In this document: piece after piece, positions 39,570-44,174 of the stretch
Numbering within the stretch: position 1 is the stretch's first letter
Layout: every line of letters starts with the position of its first letter
NCBI GenBank assembly: GCA_013372845.1
Contig: JAALOD010000011.1
Location: forward strand, 1-44,174
From: Candidatus Udaeobacter sp.
GTDB lineage: Bacteria > Verrucomicrobiota > Verrucomicrobiia > Chthoniobacterales > UBA10450
Direction: 5' to 3'
Length of the DNA stretch: 44,174 nt
Notes under the pieces: model-generated
The model's input: only the letters and a program-made list of their open reading frames with translations
Told to the model about the DNA's origin: nothing
Databases searched by the model: none
Made by a program: the position numbers and the translations under genes

Positions 39570-40124
39570 ATGTACGAGAATACTGAATTCACATTGAGCC
39601 GCGATTGCGAGGCAATCCAGATTCCGAGCGGGCAAAAGACAACAATCCCGGCTGGGACCCAAGGGGTAATTACGCAAAGCCTGGGCGGCAGCTACACGAT
39701 CGCAACGTACCAGGGTCTGACGCGAATCGCGGAGAAGGATCTCGATGCTCTGGGGCTTGAAAAACCTCAGGCGCAACCAACTCAAGAGCCGGTGCGGACA
39801 ACAAACGGCGAAGTCTCAGAGGAAGATGTCTGGAACCAGCTGCGCCAATGTTATGACCCGGAAATTCCGGTCAACATTGTTGATCTTGGTCTGGTTTACG
39901 ATTGCCGTTTGATCAAAAAGGATGGTGCCGGCGCCCGCGTCGAAGTGAAAATGACGCTCACCGCACCCGGCTGCGGGATGGGGCCAGCCATCGCACACGA
40001 CGCCCAGAGCAAGATTTTGTCGATCGACGGCGTGGATGAAGCCGATGTCCAGCTCGTCTGGGATCCGCCCTGGAATCAAAACATGATCAGCGAAGCGGGC
40101 CGTATGAAGCTCGGGATGATCTGA
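39570..40124 (+). CDS. sufT: Fe-S cluster assembly protein SufT
   Basis: 184 residues of the DUF59/MIP18 group. The N-terminal beta part includes CEAIQIPSGQKTTIPAGTQG, the SufT-specific start. The DUF59 core has the conserved DPEIPVNIVDLGLVYD, then LTAPGCGMGP with its cysteine and DVQLVWDPPWN. SufT helps mature Fe-S proteins, mostly where demand is high. The SUF operon itself is not in the window. Confidence 0.92.
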   Translation: MYENTEFTLSRDCEAIQIPSGQKTTIPAGTQGVITQSLGGSYTIATYQGLTRIAEKDLDALGLEKPQAQPTQEPVRTTNGEVSEEDVWNQLRQCYDPEIPVNIVDLGLVYDCRLIKKDGAGARVEVKMTLTAPGCGMGPAIAHDAQSKILSIDGVDEADVQLVWDPPWNQNMISEAGRMKLGMI

Positions 40125-40239
40125 GCAGAGCGACCCCGCTCGTTTCTCCTTTGCATATCGTCACGGGCCGAGCACACGGTCGATTGCATATTTTCTTTAC
40201 GCCGTTAACAATTTTTTTGTGACATTTTTTATTCTCGCA

Positions 40240-40267
40240 TTGACAACACCTGCTTGAATTTTACACT
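40240..40267 (+). promoter_or_regulatory. Sigma-70-type promoter for rplI-dnaB
   Basis: TTGACA (40240-40245) and TACACT (40262-40267) are separated by 16 bases, and T-rich DNA lies just upstream (40211-40230). The -10 has four of six consensus bases. The start of rplI is 61 bases downstream, leaving a short leader. Confidence 0.6.
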
Positions 40268-40328
40268 CGACACCCCCGGAAGCGCTTCAGAGTTGAAAAA
40301 TTCTTAGCCCATTTTAGAAAAAATCGAC

Positions 40329-40892
40329 ATGCCTTTGACTGAACTTATCTTAACCGAAAACGTTCCCGGTCTAGGTGCCGAGGCAGATGTAGTCAAAGTT
40401 CGGCGGGGTTATGCCCGCAATTATCTCTTGCCGCGCGGAAAAGCACATGAAGTCACTCCGGGCGCATTGCGTCAGATCGATGCGCTCAAGCAGAAGCGCG
40501 CCGAGCGCGAAGCCCGTGAGTTGAACGAAGCAGAAGAACTGGCGCGCCGAATCGGCAAGGCGCGGTTCGTTTTCACGCTGGAGACCGGCGAGACCGGGAA
40601 AGCATTTGGATCAGTCACAGCGCAGGACATCGTGAACCGCCTCAAGAACGAAATCGGCGCGGAGATCGATCGGCACAAAATTGTTCTCGAGCGCCCGATC
40701 AAAGATACCGGCGAACACGAAGTCGCGATCAAATTGCATCACGACGTGACTGCGCAGCTTGTTTTTCAGGTGAAATCCGCAGAAGAACCCCGCGGGGCCG
40801 AGGCCGAGAGCGCTGCGACCGACGAACCTGAAAAGAAAAAGAAACATCGATTTTTCCACAGGAAAAAAGAAGAGAAAAAAGAAACGGAATAA
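40329..40892 (+). CDS. rplI: 50S ribosomal protein L9 with a charged C-terminal tail
   Basis: 187 residues. The N-terminal domain VRRGYARNYLLPRGKA is the L9 signature and binds 23S rRNA; a long helix and the C-terminal L9 domain follow to about residue 150. The remaining 37 residues are an Ala/Glu then Lys-rich tail (KKKKHRFFHRKKEEKK) not found in E. coli L9. dnaB starts directly after its stop codon, so the two are cotranscribed, as in many bacteria. Confidence 0.95.
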   Translation: MPLTELILTENVPGLGAEADVVKVRRGYARNYLLPRGKAHEVTPGALRQIDALKQKRAEREARELNEAEELARRIGKARFVFTLETGETGKAFGSVTAQDIVNRLKNEIGAEIDRHKIVLERPIKDTGEHEVAIKLHHDVTAQLVFQVKSAEEPRGAEAESAATDEPEKKKKHRFFHRKKEEKKETE

Positions 40893-42383
40893 ATGGCGAC
40901 TCAATCGTCCGCATGGACAGGAGAGAAGCCTCGTAAAGCGGGAAATGGCGCTGGCCGAGGTTCGGCGGCGCGAAGCGGCGAAAAGGTTGTTCCCATTTCG
41001 CACACAGGTTCTGCGCAGGATATTCACCGCACCCCGCCGCATAGCGTTGAGGCGGAACAAGGCGTTCTCGGGTCGATGCTGCTCTCACCGCGGCAAGCCA
41101 TTGGCGAATGTGTTGAGAAAATTAATGAGCAATATTTTTACGTCCCGGCTCACCAGACGATCTATAGTGTCCTCGTCGATCTTTGGAATGCCGGACAGGC
41201 AATTGACCTGATTACGTTCACGCAAGTCTTGCGCGACCGAAACCTCCTCGAAAGCGTGGGCGGTGCGGCATTTGTCACCAGCTTGTTCACGTTCGTCCCG
41301 ACGGCAGCGAATCTTGAGTATTACCTCGAGATCGTTCGCGAAAAATACATTCTGCGCCAAATCATTTCGGCTGCCACCGAGAGTGTCCGGCGCGCCTACG
41401 AAGAGCAGGACGAAGTGAACAATCTGCTCGACGAAGTGGAACAAAGCATTTTCGCCGTGGGTGAAGACCGTTTCAAAGGTCAGATGCTCTCGATGAAAGA
41501 CCAGGTAATGGAGGCCATCGAGGCGATCGAGAAGCTCTACGAGCGCAAAGGCGGTATCACCGGCATCTCCAGCGGCTTCGTCGAATTCGATCGGATGACG
41601 AGCGGCCTGCATCCCTCGGAAATGATCGTGATTGCGGCGCGGCCGAGCATGGGAAAGACAGCGCTTGCAATGAATATTGCCGAACACGTCGCCATCAACG
41701 AGAAGCTTCCGGTCGGCGTTTTCAGCCTGGAAATGAGCAGTCAGCAACTTGTGCAACGGCTGCTTTGTTCGCGAGCGCGTGTGAATCTGCAGAAAGTCCG
41801 CGACGGCTTTCTCGGCGAGCGCGATTTCCCGAGTTTGACCGCAGCTGCTTCTAAACTGGCGGAAGCAAAAATTTTCATCGACGACAGCGCGAGCCTGACG
41901 ATCCTCGAGTTGCGCGCGAAGGCGCGCCGGCTCAAGGCGCAACAGGATGTGCGACTTATCATTGTCGATTACTTGCAACTGCTGAGATCGACATCGCGCC
42001 GTGCTCAGGACAATCGGCAGTTGGAAATCTCCGAAATTTCAGCGGGCCTGAAAGGCCTGGCCAAGGAACTGAAAATTCCGATTGTCGTAGTGGCGCAGTT
42101 GAATCGACAACCCGAGCAACGCACTGGCGGCAAGCCGCGCTTGAGCGATTTGCGCGAATCGGGCTCCATCGAACAGGACGCCGATCTAGTCGGATTGCTT
42201 GTCAGGCCGGAGATTTACGAAGAAGACGACGAAGCGCGCGCTGAAAAAGCGGGTGAAGCCGAATTGATCATCGCCAAGCAGCGCAATGGTCCGGTCGGCG
42301 AGATTCCGCTGACGTTCCTGAAGGAGTTTACCCGCTTCGAAACTCGCGCGCGCAACGTGGAAGAGCCCCGAGAAGCGTTTTAG
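40893..42383 (+). CDS. dnaB: Replicative DNA helicase
   Basis: Hexameric 5'-3' replication-fork helicase. 496 residues. An extra 45-residue basic N-terminus precedes PPHSVEAEQGVLGSML, the DnaB N-terminal domain start. The RecA-like core carries Walker A ARPSMGKTALA, Walker B LIIVDYLQLL and the Arg-finger region SGSIEQDADLVGLLVRP. No intein is present. Zero bases separate it from rplI. Confidence 0.97.
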   Translation: MATQSSAWTGEKPRKAGNGAGRGSAARSGEKVVPISHTGSAQDIHRTPPHSVEAEQGVLGSMLLSPRQAIGECVEKINEQYFYVPAHQTIYSVLVDLWNAGQAIDLITFTQVLRDRNLLESVGGAAFVTSLFTFVPTAANLEYYLEIVREKYILRQIISAATESVRRAYEEQDEVNNLLDEVEQSIFAVGEDRFKGQMLSMKDQVMEAIEAIEKLYERKGGITGISSGFVEFDRMTSGLHPSEMIVIAARPSMGKTALAMNIAEHVAINEKLPVGVFSLEMSSQQLVQRLLCSRARVNLQKVRDGFLGERDFPSLTAAASKLAEAKIFIDDSASLTILELRAKARRLKAQQDVRLIIVDYLQLLRSTSRRAQDNRQLEISEISAGLKGLAKELKIPIVVVAQLNRQPEQRTGGKPRLSDLRESGSIEQDADLVGLLVRPEIYEEDDEARAEKAGEAELIIAKQRNGPVGEIPLTFLKEFTRFETRARNVEEPREAF

Positions 42384-42398
42384 CAGCAGCTATTCCAG

Positions 42399-42531
42399 GG
42401 AGCACAGGCTGCTCGCCTGTCGGTCTCGGCAGCTTGTCGAAGCCGGGAGAATAGCGTCACCTCGGAATTGCGTGTCCAAAGATGTTGCCGGCAGGGCTGC
42501 CGGCAACTACAGGCTGGCAGCCTGTGCTCCC
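42399..42531. repeat. 133-bp nested palindrome between dnaB and tkt
   Basis: Outer arms GGGAGCACAGGCTG (42399-42412) and CAGCCTGTGCTCCC (42518-42531) are 14 bp and perfect. Inside lies another perfect hairpin, GTTGCCGGCAG / CTGCCGGCAAC (42484-42494, 42497-42507) with a GG loop. Words GCAGGCTG/CAGCCTG are shared with the pair at 6838-6858. Both dnaB and tkt end here, so it may also serve as a bidirectional terminator. Confidence 0.75.
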
Positions 42532-42536
42532 CGGAA

Positions 42537-44174
42537 TCAGCCGCCCGCGTGCAAGAGTGATTTCGCCGCATCAATCACATGCTGCGCGTCGATCCCGCGC
42601 TCTTTCATCACCTCCGGGCCGGGCGCGCTCAAGCCGAACTGATGGAGCCCGACTACCTTCCCGTCGAGGCCGACGTATTGATACCAAATCTCAGTCACTC
42701 CGGCTTCGATGGCGACGCGTCTACGGCATTCGTTAGGCAGAACTTCTTCACGGTATTCTTGCGGCTGGCGATTAAAACGTTCGAAGCAAGGCATGGAGAC
42801 AACGCGCGCGCCGTCTCCGAGCTGTCCCGCTGCCGCGAGCGCGTGTTGCAATTCGCTTCCGCACGACATGATAATCAGATCGAGTTTCGCTTTCTCTTTC
42901 CTGGCAACGTAACCGCCACGAAGCACTCCTTCGCGGCGTAATTTTACGTCGATATCGTTCAACATCGGCACTGTCTGCCGTGTAAGCGCGAGAAAGGTTG
43001 GTCCATCGATTCGTTGCATCGCCGCCACAAACGCGCCAGCAGTCTCTTCAGGATCGGCCGGGCGAATTACGTCAATGTTCGGTATTAAGCGGACGGAGCT
43101 CACTGTCTCCACGGGTTCATGAGTGGGACCGTCTTCACCGACACCGATCGAGTCATGAGTGAAAATGTAAGTATTGGGGAGCTTTGCCAGCGCGGCCAGC
43201 CGAATAGCAGGGCGGCAATAATCGGTGAAAACAGCAAAGGTTGCGCCAGATGCGCGGAACAGTCCGTGATACGAGATGCCGTTTAGAATCGCGCACATCC
43301 CATGTTCGCGAATGCCGAAGCGGATGTTACGCCCGCCAGGGTCGTCGCGATTGAAATCGCCGCCGCCGTCGATGTAGTTCATTGTCGATCCGTACAGATC
43401 GGCACTGCCACTCATGAGCAACGGCATCGCTTGCGCAATGGGCTGCAATACTTCCCCTCCGGCTTTTCGCGTCGCTAGCTTCGCATCCTTGGGAAAGTCA
43501 GGAATCTTCGAGAAAAGATCCGCCGGAACTCTTCGCTCAACACCGTCATCAAGGATTTTCGCCTTATCAGGATTTTTCGTGCGCCACGCGTTGTAGGTTT
43601 GTTCCCACTTCTCGTAATCGGCGAGGAGCTTCTTTTTGTGTTCGGCAAAATAGTCGTACACCTCCTGCGAGACGAAATAATGTTCGTCTGGCAGGCCGAG
43701 CGCCTTGCGGGCTGCATCAACATACTTTGCGCCCGCCTCTCCATGCGCTTTATACGTCCCTGCCACTTCCGGGATGCCTTTGCCGATGAGCGTGTGCGCG
43801 ATGATGAATTGCGGTTTCCCGTTGTCGCGCCGCTTCGCCACGTTCAACGCGTCGAGAAACTGTTGCATGTCGTGGCCATCGATTTCCTGGACATCGAAGC
43901 CATACGCCTCCATGCGTTTGTGGGTGTCTTCGCTCTGCGTTTCCTTCGCCGCGGCATCCAGCGTGACGGCATTTGAATCGTAGATGTAGATCAAATTATC
44001 GAGGCCCCAGTGACCGGCGAGTGCGCACGCCTCGGAAGCGACGCCTTCCTGCATGTCGCCGTCGCCGCACAAACAGATCACGTGCTGATCGAAAATCTTG
44101 TGCTCATCAGTATTGAAACGCGCAGCAGCCATTTTTGTCGCCACGGAAATGCCTACTGAGTTGCCGACTCCCTG
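42537..44174 (-). CDS. tkt: Transketolase, 5' part cut by the window edge
   Basis: Thiamine-diphosphate enzyme of the pentose phosphate/Calvin pathway. 545 residues are visible; the N-terminal about 120-130 residues lie beyond the right edge, where the frame is open (QGVGNSVGIS precedes the first visible start-like codon). The TPP-binding motif GDGDMQEGVASEA is near the start of the visible part. Later landmarks are HDGHD-like DGHDMQQFLDAL, then FGIREHGM with the catalytic Glu and His, and THDSIGVGEDGPTHEPVE. The C-terminal domain ends PEVMKERGIDAQHVIDAA. Confidence 0.95.
   Translation of the reverse strand, partial: QGVGNSVGISVATKMAAARFNTDEHKIFDQHVICLCGDGDMQEGVASEACALAGHWGLDNLIYIYDSNAVTLDAAAKETQSEDTHKRMEAYGFDVQEIDGHDMQQFLDALNVAKRRDNGKPQFIIAHTLIGKGIPEVAGTYKAHGEAGAKYVDAARKALGLPDEHYFVSQEVYDYFAEHKKKLLADYEKWEQTYNAWRTKNPDKAKILDDGVERRVPADLFSKIPDFPKDAKLATRKAGGEVLQPIAQAMPLLMSGSADLYGSTMNYIDGGGDFNRDDPGGRNIRFGIREHGMCAILNGISYHGLFRASGATFAVFTDYCRPAIRLAALAKLPNTYIFTHDSIGVGEDGPTHEPVETVSSVRLIPNIDVIRPADPEETAGAFVAAMQRIDGPTFLALTRQTVPMLNDIDVKLRREGVLRGGYVARKEKAKLDLIIMSCGSELQHALAAAGQLGDGARVVSMPCFERFNRQPQEYREEVLPNECRRRVAIEAGVTEIWYQYVGLDGKVVGLHQFGLSAPGPEVMKERGIDAQHVIDAAKSLLHAGG

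Noticed and set aside
41085-41978. 297-codon frame antisense to dnaB
   Set aside because: Shadow of a complete DnaB helicase.
1-44174. CRISPR arrays, phage islands, transposases, tRNA or rRNA genes
   Set aside because: No regularly spaced direct repeats, no transposase or integrase motifs and no tRNA cloverleaf seen in the gaps.

Overview
The window reads as a stretch of bacterial chromosome that is mostly housekeeping and metabolic genes. It has dense but short operons, no tRNA or rRNA gene that I can see, no insertion sequence with a transposase, no phage genes and no CRISPR array. I infer a free-living Gram-negative, probably a soil Verrucomicrobiota (Chthoniobacterales-like). The grounds are an ExbB/ExbD/large-TPR cluster, SufT, GlgE, a KamA-type aminomutase, signal peptides and a lipobox, and above all many short palindromic repeats between genes. 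This taxonomic call is from memory of such genomes, not from a search.

Left part (1-11.2 kb): sppA and a CPBP membrane protease; a tight thiL-tsaE-tsaB-alr run in which tsaE and tsaB carry three apparent frameshifts; a solitary RelE-like protein; on the minus strand a dksA-like/rpmG/rpsR operon whose three products all lack the usual zinc-binding cysteines; an orphan ABC-2 permease; and a MacA/MacB-type export operon. Middle part (11.2-25.7 kb): a rhodanese, a glutaryl-CoA-dehydrogenase-like flavoenzyme, a thiolase, a small unknown, a VOC protein and lysine 2,3-aminomutase (kamA); an M23 peptidase; a winged-helix regulator preceded by a perfect 9-bp inverted repeat; glgE; exbB-exbD-TPR; and a convergent YVTN beta-propeller gene.

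Right part (25.7-44.2 kb): a class V aminotransferase; two NTF2-like proteins flanking an ABC ATPase whose family normally pairs with the orphan permease 20 kb away; a minus-strand block with an atypical SDR, scpA and rodA; a SprT-like metallopeptidase; a minus-strand folP-cdaA pair with a 49-residue YbbR/CdaR-like membrane peptide overlapping the cdaA 3' end; a PEBP protein; rnr with a repeat-derived in-frame insertion; a ferredoxin plus a flavodoxin-less CysJ-like reductase; sufT; rplI-dnaB behind a good promoter; and a transketolase cut by the right edge.

The most interesting signals are (1) the palindromic repeat family (ends TGGTAGGG / CCCTACCA) found between glgE and exbB and also inside the coding sequence of RNase R; (2) the mini-CdaR overlapping cdaA; (3) the cysteine-poor dksA-rpmG-rpsR operon; (4) the three clustered frameshifts in tsaE/tsaB; and (5) the inverted repeat overlapping a likely promoter in front of the SufR/COG2345-like regulator.
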